15,532 nucleotides of DNA, from positions 1-15,532 of the forward strand of contig DOYA01000115.1 in NCBI GenBank assembly GCA_003518755.1. Reading direction: 5' to 3'. Each line of letters starts with the position of its first letter. Position 1 is the stretch's first letter. The translations under genes and the position numbers were made by a program. The DNA comes from Clostridiales bacterium. Its GTDB lineage: Bacteria; Bacillota; Clostridia; TANB77; CAG-508. The notes beneath the pieces are model-generated. The model was not told the DNA's origin, did not search any database, and saw only the letters and a list, made by a program, of their open reading frames with translations. Positions 1 through 6,392 of the stretch are shown here, piece by piece.

Positions 1-227
1 GCATTTGCACCAATTTTTTCTGCCCTTTCTATCATTTCATTAATTGCATCTGCTCTAGTATTAATTAATTCATGTTCATATTCTTCAGCTCGTCCACCAA
101 GAATATTTGTAATTCCGGCCGTAAAATCTTTAATAAAATTAACGCCATTTATTACTTCACCGAATACAATTCCTCTGTATTCTTTAATGTTTTTACCTGA
201 AATTGTTGAAGTTGTTGAAATTAACAT
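1..227 (-). CDS. YbjQ/UPF0145 family protein, 3' end outside the window
   Basis: Reading leftward from an ATG at 227 gives 75 residues before the window ends, starting MLISTTSTISGKNIKEYRGI and continuing with a GEVINGVNF segment, GITNILGGRAEEYE and a helix rich in charged residues. This pattern (short N-terminal strand, conserved GEV and GGR-x-x-x-YE) matches the YbjQ/UPF0145 (DUF74) family. Those are small cytoplasmic proteins of about 100-110 residues that form pentamers and were once described as putative heavy-metal-binding; their real function is not established. About 30 residues should lie outside the window. The start is supported by a GGAGGTGA ribosome binding site at 232-239, five bases upstream. 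It is transcribed divergently from the sipL-like gene and has its own sigma-A type promoter. Family assignment is by recognition of the motif pattern, not by a search. Confidence 0.85.
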   Translation of the reverse strand, partial: MLISTTSTISGKNIKEYRGIVFGEVINGVNFIKDFTAGITNILGGRAEEYEHELINTRADAINEMIERAEKIGAN

Positions 228-257
228 ATTTTCACCTCCAATTTTTTTACTAATTAT

Positions 258-286
258 ATTATAGTATTTTTTAATAATAATAGCAA
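258..286 (-). promoter_or_regulatory. Sigma-A type promoter of the ybjQ-like gene
   Basis: On the minus strand a perfect TATAAT -10 box (plus-strand 258-263) is preceded by TTGCTA (281-286) with a 17-bp spacer. This sits just upstream of the ybjQ-like ribosome binding site and would start transcription near 250, leaving a short leader. The -35 box matches consensus at 4 of 6 positions. It is close to, but does not overlap, the GGGGAC palindrome at 300-330. Confidence 0.6.
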
Positions 287-299
287 TGATTTATATGTT

Positions 300-356
300 T
301 TTTTCATTGGGGACTGTCCCCAATGAAAAATTTTGTATCCGGGACAGTCCCCAACG
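300..356. repeat. Pair of GGGGAC/GTCCCC palindromic repeats
   Basis: Positions 300-330 form an almost perfect palindrome: 15-bp arms around one central base, core CATTGGGGACTGTCCCCAAT. A second, degenerate copy follows at about 339-356 (core CGGGACAGTCCCCAACG). The two copies are separated by an AT-rich linker, giving the paired-palindrome layout of REP/BIME-like intergenic repeats. There is no plus-strand gene upstream that would need a terminator here, so a dispersed repeat is the likelier explanation. Related GGGGAC or GGAC-GTCC motifs recur at 2739-2819 and at the ends of the 3606-3797 element. Confidence 0.7.
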
Positions 357-376
357 AAAAAAAATGCATAAAATAT

Positions 377-420
377 AAACCTCCTAATATAATTAATAAT
401 AAAATTATATTAGGAGGTTT
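377..420 (+). promoter_or_regulatory. Perfect inverted repeat covering the sipL ribosome binding site
   Basis: Arms 377-394 and 403-420 are perfect 18-bp reverse complements around an 8-nt AT-only loop (395-402). The right arm contains the TAGGAGG ribosome binding site of the gene starting at 424, and the left arm carries the matching CCTCCT. An mRNA starting upstream of 377 would have its ribosome binding site fully paired. The palindrome also holds a TATAAT (388-393, mirrored on the other strand), so it could instead be a DNA operator or a -10 region, in which case the transcript would start inside it and would not form the hairpin. A run of six T follows, but no plus-strand gene lies upstream, so a terminator role is unlikely. 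Confidence 0.75.
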
Positions 421-423
421 TTT

Positions 424-2001
424 ATGGAAATAGAATTAAGCAAAGAAAATATTTGTATCAATAAACTTGTGGCAGAGAAAAAAGAGATAATATATGTAGA
501 AGAAGACATGATAGTACCAGATACAAAGCCAGATATATTAAATACAATAAATGTTAAAGGTAATTTATGTGTTTCTAAAAAAGAAGTGATGCAAGACAAA
601 ATAAAAATAGAAGGAAATGTTAATACATATGTAATGTATCTTCCAGATAGTAATGAAGATAATTTAAGAGCACTGAATTGTACAATGGATTTTTCGCAAT
701 ACATTGCTGTACCAGGAGCAAAAGAAGGAATGAATTTAGTTACTAAATGTGAAATTAAAGATATGGAATGTAAGGTTATTAATGGTAGAAAAATTAATCT
801 AAAGGCAACTATAGAAATATGTATATATTTATATTCAAATGAAGATATTGAAATAGTAAATAGTGTGCAAGATATTCAGGATATACAAATTTTAAATCAA
901 GATTTTCAAGTAAATTCTTTAATAGGAAATGGAAAAACTACAGTCTATGCAAAAGAAAATGTAAATATTGATGTACAAGATGAACTAGCAGAAATATTGA
1001 ATGTGAATTTTAATTTAATAAATCAGGATTTAAAATTAAGCTATAATAAGGTTTTAACCAAAGCAGAAGCTAATATAAAAATTATATATTTAACAGAAGA
1101 TAATAGAGTAAAAACAGCAAATGCCTTAATTCCAGTTGTAGGTTTTATAGACATTCAAAATATAACAGATGAAAATATTTGTGAAATTAATTATGAAACA
1201 AAAAACATGTTAGTTAAACCAAATCCTGCAGAGGACCATTCAATTTATGTGGAGCTTGAAATAGAGCCAAGTTGTATGGCATATGAAAAAAAGAATATTT
1301 CTCTAATAAAGGATTTATATACTCCAAGTGCAAATTTAGAATATACTGAGAAAAATATTATGATATCAAATGATAGATCTGAATATTCAAATGAATTTGT
1401 AATAAATGAAATAGTTAATAATTTAGATATTGAAGAAAATATGCTAATTGATATTCAAACCGATGTAAGCATTTCAAATATATCAATAACTGATACTAAA
1501 ATAACATATACAGGCAATATAGGTTTAAATTTTATCTATAATTCAGGAAATGTAATAAATTCAAGGAATATAAAGGTTCCATTTGAGGTTCTAGTTGAAA
1601 ATAGGCAAAATAGTTCAAATATAAATGTTGACTATGATATTATAATAAAAGAAATAAAATATGATTTTAAATCAGATGGAAATATGCAGATTGATGCTAT
1701 TTTAGAAATTGTTACTAAAATAAGTAATAATGTAAATATTAATATAATTGATAATATTCAAATAAAAGATAGAAATGAGGAAAATGATGATTATGATAGT
1801 TTGATTTTATATATAGTAAAACCAGGAGACACATTATGGAGAATTGCTAAGAATTTTAATAGTACAATAGATGATATAGCAAGAATGAATGGAATAGAAG
1901 ACACAAATAAAATTGATGTAGGACAAAAAATTTATATTCCAAAATTCAATTATATAAAAAAGGAAAATATTCAAAATGCAACAGAACCAGCCTTTGTGTA
2001 A
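424..2001 (+). CDS. sipL: SipL-like spore morphogenesis protein (SPOCS domains and C-terminal LysM)
   Basis: This 525-residue protein has the layout of clostridial SipL: repeated SPOCS (DUF3794) modules over roughly residues 1-430 and a C-terminal LysM domain at about 460-507, with the typical YIVKPGDTLWRIAK start and VGQKIYIPK end. The N-terminal VEEDMIVPDTKPDI is the usual SPOCS opening. In Clostridioides difficile, SipL binds the coat ATPase SpoIVA through its LysM domain and is needed for coat assembly around the forespore; it acts in the mother cell. No signal peptide or membrane segment is visible, as expected. The ATG at 424 follows AGGAGG at 412-417. yunB overlaps its 3' end, which supports a sporulation operon. 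No convincing sigma-E promoter was found; CATAAAAT at 367-374 resembles a sigma-E or sigma-K -10 box but lacks a fitting -35. Other SPOCS-LysM proteins exist, so orthology to SipL is likely rather than certain. Confidence 0.85.
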   Translation: MEIELSKENICINKLVAEKKEIIYVEEDMIVPDTKPDILNTINVKGNLCVSKKEVMQDKIKIEGNVNTYVMYLPDSNEDNLRALNCTMDFSQYIAVPGAKEGMNLVTKCEIKDMECKVINGRKINLKATIEICIYLYSNEDIEIVNSVQDIQDIQILNQDFQVNSLIGNGKTTVYAKENVNIDVQDELAEILNVNFNLINQDLKLSYNKVLTKAEANIKIIYLTEDNRVKTANALIPVVGFIDIQNITDENICEINYETKNMLVKPNPAEDHSIYVELEIEPSCMAYEKKNISLIKDLYTPSANLEYTEKNIMISNDRSEYSNEFVINEIVNNLDIEENMLIDIQTDVSISNISITDTKITYTGNIGLNFIYNSGNVINSRNIKVPFEVLVENRQNSSNINVDYDIIIKEIKYDFKSDGNMQIDAILEIVTKISNNVNINIIDNIQIKDRNEENDDYDSLILYIVKPGDTLWRIAKNFNSTIDDIARMNGIEDTNKIDVGQKIYIPKFNYIKKENIQNATEPAFV

Positions 2002-2707
2002 AATATATTCAAGAAAAAGAATAAAGATTTTTAAACCAAGAAAATTTAGATTAGATTATAAACATGAAGATAAATCAAAATTTTTTTATTTTTTAATAAT
2101 TATAATGATTGCATTAATGATATGTTTAGTGATTTACAATAGTATTGATCCAATATTTGAAAATTTAGCTTTAACAGAAGCAAAAGCAATTGCTACAAAA
2201 ATAACAAATGAAGAATCTACAAGAGCAATTGTTGGATATACTTATGAAGACTTATTCACAATAGAAAAAGATTCAGAAGGCAATATACAAATGATAAATG
2301 CCAATATTTTAAAAATGAATTTACTAACATCTGATATAGCATCATTTATACAACAATCATTAGATAAGACTGATTCATCAAAAATAAAATTATCAATTGG
2401 AAGTTTAACAGGAATAAAAATATTATCAGGGATAGGACCAAATATGAGTTTAAAAATAAGTTCTGCAGGAGATGTTGAAACAGATTTAAGAAGTGAATTT
2501 ATATCTCAAGGCATAAATCAAACATTACATAGAATTTATCTTCAAATAAACAGTAGAGTAACAATATTAACACCAATAAAAACTCTGCAAGAAGAAATCT
2601 CAAATCAGGTGCTTCTTGCAGAACATGTGATAATTGGGCAAATACCATCGACTTACTATAATTTCGACAACATAGAGCCAGGACAGAGTATGGAGACAAT
2701 AAAGTAA
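1976..2707 (+). CDS. yunB: Sporulation protein YunB
   Basis: The 243-residue product has a basic N-terminus, one membrane segment at about residues 36-57, and then an extracytoplasmic domain. Recognisable YunB features are the start of that domain (DPIFENLALTEAKAIATKIT), YEDLFTIEKDSEGNIQMINAN, the GSLTGIKILSGIGPNM loop, the SEFISQGINQTLHRI segment, and the end AEHVIIGQIPSTYYN. In Bacillus subtilis yunB is a sigma-E-dependent mother-cell gene needed for normal spore formation; its biochemical role is not known. The ATG at 1976 lies inside the end of sipL (26-base overlap) and is preceded by AGGA at 1961-1964, so translation is probably coupled. Length and single-anchor topology fit the family. 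Confidence 0.88.
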   Translation: MQQNQPLCKIYSRKRIKIFKPRKFRLDYKHEDKSKFFYFLIIIMIALMICLVIYNSIDPIFENLALTEAKAIATKITNEESTRAIVGYTYEDLFTIEKDSEGNIQMINANILKMNLLTSDIASFIQQSLDKTDSSKIKLSIGSLTGIKILSGIGPNMSLKISSAGDVETDLRSEFISQGINQTLHRIYLQINSRVTILTPIKTLQEEISNQVLLAEHVIIGQIPSTYYNFDNIEPGQSMETIK

Positions 2708-2710
2708 GGT

Positions 2711-2842
2711 TGTTAAATTGGGACCAGGTGAAAAAATTGAAAAAAGGGGACGGAGTCGAAAAAAGGGGACGGAGTTAATTTTTCACTTTTGTGAAAAATT
2801 AACTCCGTCCCCTTTTTTCAGTCCCTTTTTTTCAATTTAACA
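2711..2842. repeat. Nested GGGGACGGAGT repeat block between yunB and deoD
   Basis: The convergent spacer is almost wholly made of repeats. GAAAAAAGGGGACGGAGT occurs twice in direct order (2739-2756 and 2758-2775) and once inverted (2802-2819). An outer inverted repeat TGTTAAATTG (2711-2720) and CAATTTAACA (2833-2842) encloses the block and includes the deoD stop codon. Next to the left outer arm is GGGACCAGG (2720-2728), and the right side has GTCCC (2821-2825), so the outer arms are imperfectly extended. The segment 2712-2738 resembles, in inverse orientation, the repeats at 3805-3863. This looks like nested copies of dispersed intergenic repeats. Confidence 0.75.
2758..2819. terminator. Bidirectional terminator-like 29-bp perfect hairpin
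   Basis: Arms 2758-2786 and 2791-2819 are perfect 29-bp reverse complements with a TTTT loop. The base of the stem is GGGGACGGAGT paired with ACTCCGTCCCC, and in both directions the stem ends in a T-run (2813-2818, then 2826-2832, on the plus strand; the mirrored A-runs on the other strand). It lies between the converging yunB (stop at 2707) and deoD (stop at 2837), so it can end transcripts from both sides. The stem is much longer than needed for a terminator, which suggests a repeat element that has taken on this role. Confidence 0.75.
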
Positions 2843-3553
2843 CATGCTCTCTAGTGCTAATTCAATCATATTGTTCAATCCTTTTTCTCTTTCTTCAGCA
2901 GTTGCAAATGAGTTTTTATACATTGAATCTACAACAGTCATAAGGCAGGCAGCATTTTTATTTAAAGCTTTTGCAGTATAAAGAAGAGCAAAGGCTTCCA
3001 TTTCAGTTCCTAGAGGATTAAAATCTCTAGGTATTCTTTCATTATAACTTTTTTGGTCTAATTGATAAGCATCAAATATTTCTGTACAAACTGTATGACC
3101 AATTGACAATGAAATGTTTTTTTCTTTTGCTGTTTTAATTATTTTATTATTTAATTCTTCACTTGGTTTTATATAATGGTCATTTTTACTTGCAAAAGTA
3201 TATGCAAAATTTCCTTCTGTATAGACTTCTGTAGTTAAAATTATATCAAATAGATTCAAATCTGGGCTATTTGCTCCACAAGAACCTATTCTTATAATAT
3301 TATCTACATCATAGTATTTATATAGTTCGTAACAATATATTCCCATACTTGGCATCCCCATACCAGATGCCATAACAGTAATTTCTTTTCCTTTATATGT
3401 TCCAGTAAATGCTAAAATTCCTCTAACATCGCTAACTAATTTTGCATTCTCTAAATATTTTTCTGCAATAAATTTGGCTCTATTAGGGTCTCCTGGCATT
3501 ATAACATTTTTAGCAATTTCACCTATATTTGCATTATTATGTGGTGTTTCCAT
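2837..3553 (-). CDS. deoD: Purine nucleoside phosphorylase, DeoD type
   Basis: The 238-residue product (METPHNNANIGEIAKNVIMP...) is a typical hexameric DeoD-type phosphorylase. It cleaves purine (deoxy)nucleosides with phosphate to free base and (deoxy)ribose-1-phosphate in the cytoplasm for purine salvage. Family signatures visible are MPGDPNRAKFIAEKYL (phosphate-binding GDP-x-R), the TGTYKGKEITVMASGMGMPS segment, IIRIGSCGA, and GTEMEAFALL with the substrate-binding Glu pair around the Met, followed by TVVDSMY, where the purine-binding Asp is expected. Length is normal for the family. The ATG at 3553 is chosen over an upstream in-frame ATG at 3607 because AAGGAGGT (3561-3568) lies seven bases before it and the promoter lies between the two ATGs. 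It is a single-gene unit between the sporulation pair and the polysaccharide operon and unrelated to either by function. Confidence 0.93.
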   Translation of the reverse strand: METPHNNANIGEIAKNVIMPGDPNRAKFIAEKYLENAKLVSDVRGILAFTGTYKGKEITVMASGMGMPSMGIYCYELYKYYDVDNIIRIGSCGANSPDLNLFDIILTTEVYTEGNFAYTFASKNDHYIKPSEELNNKIIKTAKEKNISLSIGHTVCTEIFDAYQLDQKSYNERIPRDFNPLGTEMEAFALLYTAKALNKNAACLMTVVDSMYKNSFATAEEREKGLNNMIELALESMC

Positions 3554-3578
3554 ATTCAAAACCTCCTTGTTTTTCCAC

Positions 3579-3607
3579 ATTATATATAATAGATTTATTA
3601 TTGTCAA
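3579..3607 (-). promoter_or_regulatory. Consensus sigma-A promoter of deoD
   Basis: On the minus strand there is a perfect TTGACA (plus-strand 3602-3607), a 17-bp spacer, and a perfect TATAAT (3579-3584). Transcription would start near 3572, just upstream of the AAGGAGGT ribosome binding site. This excludes the upstream ATG at 3607 as the start codon. The first two bases of the -35 box are the last two bases of the inverted-repeat element at 3606-3797. Confidence 0.85.
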
Positions 3608-3797
3608 TTATCATTTGAGGACAGTTCTTTTTGTATAATCATATAAAAAAATAACTAATCCGCGTCAGCATATCGTTTTTTAAAATCCGTATGGTGGGTA
3701 TCCCTAAAGGGGGTACCATAGGATTTAAAAAATGATATGCGGTTAAACAGGATTAGTTATTTACATTGTAAAAAAGGACTGTCCTTAAATGATAATT
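3606..3797. mobile_element. 192-bp inverted-repeat element, MITE-like or structured RNA
   Basis: Ends 3606-3632 and 3771-3797 are 27-bp inverted repeats with two differences (25 of 27 match), and contain GGACAGT/ACTGTCC. Inside, 3649-3661 pairs perfectly with 3750-3762 (13 bp), 3668-3688 pairs with 3721-3740 (one G/T pair and one extra A), and the tip 3697-3717 can fold as GGTATCCC-TAAA-GGG(G)GTACC. The whole stretch therefore folds into one long interrupted hairpin. All three base differences between arms would be G-U pairs in plus-strand RNA, a weak hint of structure kept in that strand. No open reading frame of note and no clear target-site duplication are seen. A TATAAT occurs at 3634-3639 without a convincing -35. 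It could be a non-autonomous transposable element, a relative of the GGGGAC repeats, or an RNA gene. Confidence 0.65.
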
Positions 3798-3804
3798 TTT
3801 TCAA

Positions 3805-3863
3805 AAATTACCCGGGGCCAATTTACCAATGTGCAAGAAAATACCCGGTCCCAAATTACCAAA
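3805..3863. repeat. Two diverged direct repeats with TACCCGG core
   Basis: TACCCGGGGCCAATTTACCA (3809-3828) and TACCCGGTCCCAAATTACCA (3842-3861) are direct repeats 33 bases apart with a few differences. The inverse of 2712-2738, which includes CCTGGTCCCAATTTAA, resembles the second copy, so the same repeat family appears on both sides of deoD. The block lies between the 192-bp element and the promoter of the polysaccharide operon. Function is unknown; no coding potential is seen. Confidence 0.55.
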
Positions 3864-3884
3864 TTAAAAAAAATAAAAAACCCC

Positions 3885-3913
3885 TTGTTTTTTTTTATAA
3901 AATATAATACAAT
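3885..3913 (+). promoter_or_regulatory. Probable promoter of the polysaccharide operon
   Basis: TTGTTT (3885-3890) and TACAAT (3908-3913) are separated by 17 bp, giving a plausible sigma-A promoter with start near 3920 and a leader of about 30 bases. An overlapping TATAAT at 3903-3908 has no properly spaced -35. The -35 box is weak (3 of 6), so the operon may depend on an activator or on another upstream promoter. Confidence 0.45.
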
Positions 3914-3951
3914 TACCAAGTAAAATACAAAAATAAAAGAGGAGAAAAACG

Positions 3952-4656
3952 ATGGAAGAATTAGATTTAAAAGAACTATTTGATTTATTTATGAGTAAAA
4001 TATTCCAAATATTAATCATTGTTATTGTTTTTATAGGAATAGGAGTTGTATATACTCTTGGTTTTGTTGATCCAAAATATAGTGCAAAAACAACGCTAGT
4101 ACTTGCAAGTGCAGGAGGTAGTGAAACTTCAAATGCTATAACAACAACAGATGTTAATTTAAATTCAAAATTAGTTTCAACATATAGTGAAATTGTAAGA
4201 AGTGATGCTGTAGTAGGTACAGTTATAAAAAATTTAGAATTAAGTATAAAAGATAATGACCTAAAAAAACAGGTGTCTGTAAGTGCTGTTGAAGATGCTG
4301 ATATTATTAGGATTACAGTTACAAATGAAGATGCTGATGAAGCTGCAAAAATTGCTAATGAAATTGCAAAAGTGTTTAGTGACAAAATTAAAGAATTATA
4401 TAAGATTAATAATATCAATGTATTAGATCAAGCAATACCAAATTATACACCATCTAATATTAATCATACAAAAGATGTTATTATATTTGCATTTATTGGT
4501 GTAGTAATATCAGTTGCTTATGTGTTAATTGCTAATATGTTAGATACTACAATCAAGTCAACTGAAGACATTGAAAAAGGTTTTGGAATTCCTGTTTTAG
4601 TTTCGATTCCGTTAATAGATAATATTACAAATGTAAAAGGAGGCAAAAGAAAATGA
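3952..4656 (+). CDS. Wzz/CpsC-type polysaccharide chain-length and kinase-activator protein
   Basis: The 234-residue protein has the classic Wzz layout: a short cytoplasmic N-terminus, a membrane segment at about residues 17-38, an extracytoplasmic domain, a proline-containing stretch (AIPNYTPSN) before a second membrane segment at about 176-197, and a cytoplasmic tail. This is the separate membrane adaptor (CapA, CpsC, YveK/YwqC type) that controls chain length and activates the partner tyrosine kinase encoded next. The tail (DTTIKSTEDIEKGFGIPVLV) is the region that contacts the kinase in homologues. The ATG follows GAGGAG with a spacing of seven bases. Its stop overlaps the kinase start (ATGA), so the two are translationally coupled. 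It is the first gene of the operon. Confidence 0.88.
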   Translation: MEELDLKELFDLFMSKIFQILIIVIVFIGIGVVYTLGFVDPKYSAKTTLVLASAGGSETSNAITTTDVNLNSKLVSTYSEIVRSDAVVGTVIKNLELSIKDNDLKKQVSVSAVEDADIIRITVTNEDADEAAKIANEIAKVFSDKIKELYKINNINVLDQAIPNYTPSNINHTKDVIIFAFIGVVISVAYVLIANMLDTTIKSTEDIEKGFGIPVLVSIPLIDNITNVKGGKRK

Positions 4657-5591
4657 AAAAAGAAGTTATAGCACATAAAGATCCTAAATCACCAATTTCA
4701 GAAGTTTTTAGGACATTAAGAACGAATATACAATTTATGAGTAATAGTAAAAGAATGAAAACTCTTCTTGTTACATCAACTTTTCCAGGAGAAGGAAAAA
4801 GTTGGGTAACTTCAAATTTGGCAGTTACATTTGCTCAAGCAGGAAAAAGAGTAATTTTAATAGATGCAGACATGAGAAAAGGTAGGCAATATGCTATATT
4901 TGGAGTTTCTCCTAGACCAGGACTATCAAATTTATTAGCTGAATATGATATAGATAATAATAATCCTGAACAAATATTAGATTATGTACAGGAAACAGAA
5001 GTTGAAAATTTATTTGTAATATCAGCTGGTAATGTTCCACCTAATCCATCTGAATTATTAGTTTCACAAGAAATGTCTAGAGTGTTAGAAGAACTTAGAA
5101 AAATGTGTGATATAATAATCATTGATGGTACACCTTGTGAATTAGTTACAGACTCAGTTATTCTATCTAGAATGGTTGAAACTACAATAGTAGTTACAGC
5201 ACACAAAATGACAAAAAAAGACGCCTTACAAAGAGTAGTAAAAAACATAAAAAACGTAGGTGGAAATTTAGCTGGTGTAGTTATAAATAAAGTTCCTGTA
5301 TCTGCAAAAAAATATGGTGAAAAATATTATTACTATGGACATGATAAAGGAGAGCAACATAAAAAACACAATTCTAAGATAAAAGAAGAGTTTACTCAAA
5401 AAAATGATATTACACCCCAAAAACAATTAAAGACAGAAGTTAATAATTCAAAAGATAAAGACTTGGAGATTCCAAAAGCAATGAGAGAAAAAGAACAGAG
5501 CTCTCTTGATACACCCATGACTTCAAGTGCTAAAACTAACGATATATTAAACCAAATTAATCAGTATCTGGAAAAAGAGAAAAACACATAG
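4653..5591 (+). CDS. CpsD/CapB-type bacterial tyrosine kinase (BY-kinase)
   Basis: This 312-residue protein is a cytoplasmic BY-kinase that autophosphorylates on tyrosines and regulates polysaccharide assembly. Visible are the Walker A motif with PGEGKS (residues 45-50), Walker A' ILIDADMR (68-75), the SAGNVPPNPSELL motif (124-136), and Walker B IIIIDGTP (154-161). A tyrosine cluster (Y221, Y225-Y228) follows the catalytic domain as expected. Unusually, about 84 more residues follow the cluster, rich in Lys, Glu, Asn and Ser, ending in a predicted amphipathic helix (ILNQINQYLEKEK). In most relatives the cluster is close to the C-terminus. The gene overlaps the Wzz-type gene by four bases and has AAGGAGG at 4637-4643. 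Its partner phosphatase follows after a gap of fewer than 20 bases. Confidence 0.9.
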   Translation: MKKEVIAHKDPKSPISEVFRTLRTNIQFMSNSKRMKTLLVTSTFPGEGKSWVTSNLAVTFAQAGKRVILIDADMRKGRQYAIFGVSPRPGLSNLLAEYDIDNNNPEQILDYVQETEVENLFVISAGNVPPNPSELLVSQEMSRVLEELRKMCDIIIIDGTPCELVTDSVILSRMVETTIVVTAHKMTKKDALQRVVKNIKNVGGNLAGVVINKVPVSAKKYGEKYYYYGHDKGEQHKKHNSKIKEEFTQKNDITPQKQLKTEVNNSKDKDLEIPKAMREKEQSSLDTPMTSSAKTNDILNQINQYLEKEKNT

Positions 5592-5609
5592 AGATAGAAG
5601 GTGAGAGAT

Positions 5610-6392
5610 ATGATAGATTTTCATACACATATTTTACCAAATGTAGATGATGGATCTAAAAGTGTTGAAGAAACATTTGATTTGATCAAAGAAGCAGAAT
5701 CTGTAGGATTTGATTCTATTATATCTACATCTCATTATATAGAAAACTATTATGAATCACCAGTAGAAGAAAGACAAGAATGGATTAATGCATTATCGAT
5801 GGCTTTGAAAAAGGAAAACATTAATGTTAATTTATATTTAGGAAATGAAGTCTATTTTTCAGAAAATATAATAAAGCTTTTAAATGAAAATAAAATTGCT
5901 AAAATTAATAATTCTAAATATATGCTATTTGAGTTTGCGATGAATGTTAAACCAATTAATGTTTATGATGTAATATATGAATTATTGCAAAACAAAATAA
6001 CACCTATACTAGCTCATCCTGAAAGATATAGATTTGTACATCAAGATCCAAGTATTATTTATGACTTGATAGATAATGGAGTACTTATGCAAGCAAACTA
6101 TTCAAGTATAATTGGATGGTATGGGCAAAAAGCAGAGATTTTAGTTAAAAAATTTCTAGAAAGCGATATGATAAGTTTTTTAGGAAGTGATGTACATAGA
6201 CCAAATACAATTTATCCTAAAATTCCAGAAATTTTAGAAAGAATTGAAGAAATAATAGGAAAAGACAGGTTATTTGAACTTACAACACTTAATCCTACAA
6301 AAGTATTACAAAATGAAGAAATTGAATTACTTGAACCAAAAGAGTTTAAGTATAGTTTTAAAGAAAAATTGATAATGAATTCAAAAAAATAA
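5610..6392 (+). CDS. CpsB/YwqE-type tyrosine-protein phosphatase, PHP family
   Basis: The product (260 residues from ATG 5610) is a manganese-dependent PHP-fold phosphatase that dephosphorylates the BY-kinase. Metal-ligand motifs are clear: DFHTHILPNVDDG at the N-terminus, TSHY, GNEVYF, LAHPERYRF and GSDVHRP near the end. Length is normal for the family. An in-frame GTG at 5601 would add three residues, but it forms part of the AAGGTGAGAG ribosome binding site, so ATG 5610 is preferred. With the two preceding genes it makes the standard kinase-phosphatase control triad of Gram-positive capsule and exopolysaccharide operons. Confidence 0.92.
   Translation: MIDFHTHILPNVDDGSKSVEETFDLIKEAESVGFDSIISTSHYIENYYESPVEERQEWINALSMALKKENINVNLYLGNEVYFSENIIKLLNENKIAKINNSKYMLFEFAMNVKPINVYDVIYELLQNKITPILAHPERYRFVHQDPSIIYDLIDNGVLMQANYSSIIGWYGQKAEILVKKFLESDMISFLGSDVHRPNTIYPKIPEILERIEEIIGKDRLFELTTLNPTKVLQNEEIELLEPKEFKYSFKEKLIMNSKK

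Noticed and set aside
300..356. GGGGAC palindromes as a transcription terminator
   Set aside because: They lie between divergent genes, so no transcript needs to end there; the paired layout and related motifs elsewhere fit dispersed repeats better.
367..375. CATAAAATA as a sigma-E or sigma-K -10 box for sipL
   Set aside because: The -10 similarity is fair, but no -35 element is found at proper spacing, and such A/T strings are common here. Not listed as a promoter.
2739..2775. CRISPR-like direct repeats
   Set aside because: Only two direct copies, nearly touching with no spacer, and part of a palindrome; no cas genes are present.
3554..3607. Longer deoD start at 3607 adding 18 residues
   Set aside because: The extra codons cover the TTGACA/TATAAT promoter; the ribosome binding site fits the ATG at 3553, where DeoD proteins normally begin.
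3864..4418. Minus-strand open frame of 184 codons over the start of the Wzz-type gene
   Set aside because: It lies antisense to a well-supported gene; its hydrophobic, Ser/Ile-rich product is what the reverse strand of AT-rich Lys/Asp/Asn codons gives. No ribosome binding site or family match.
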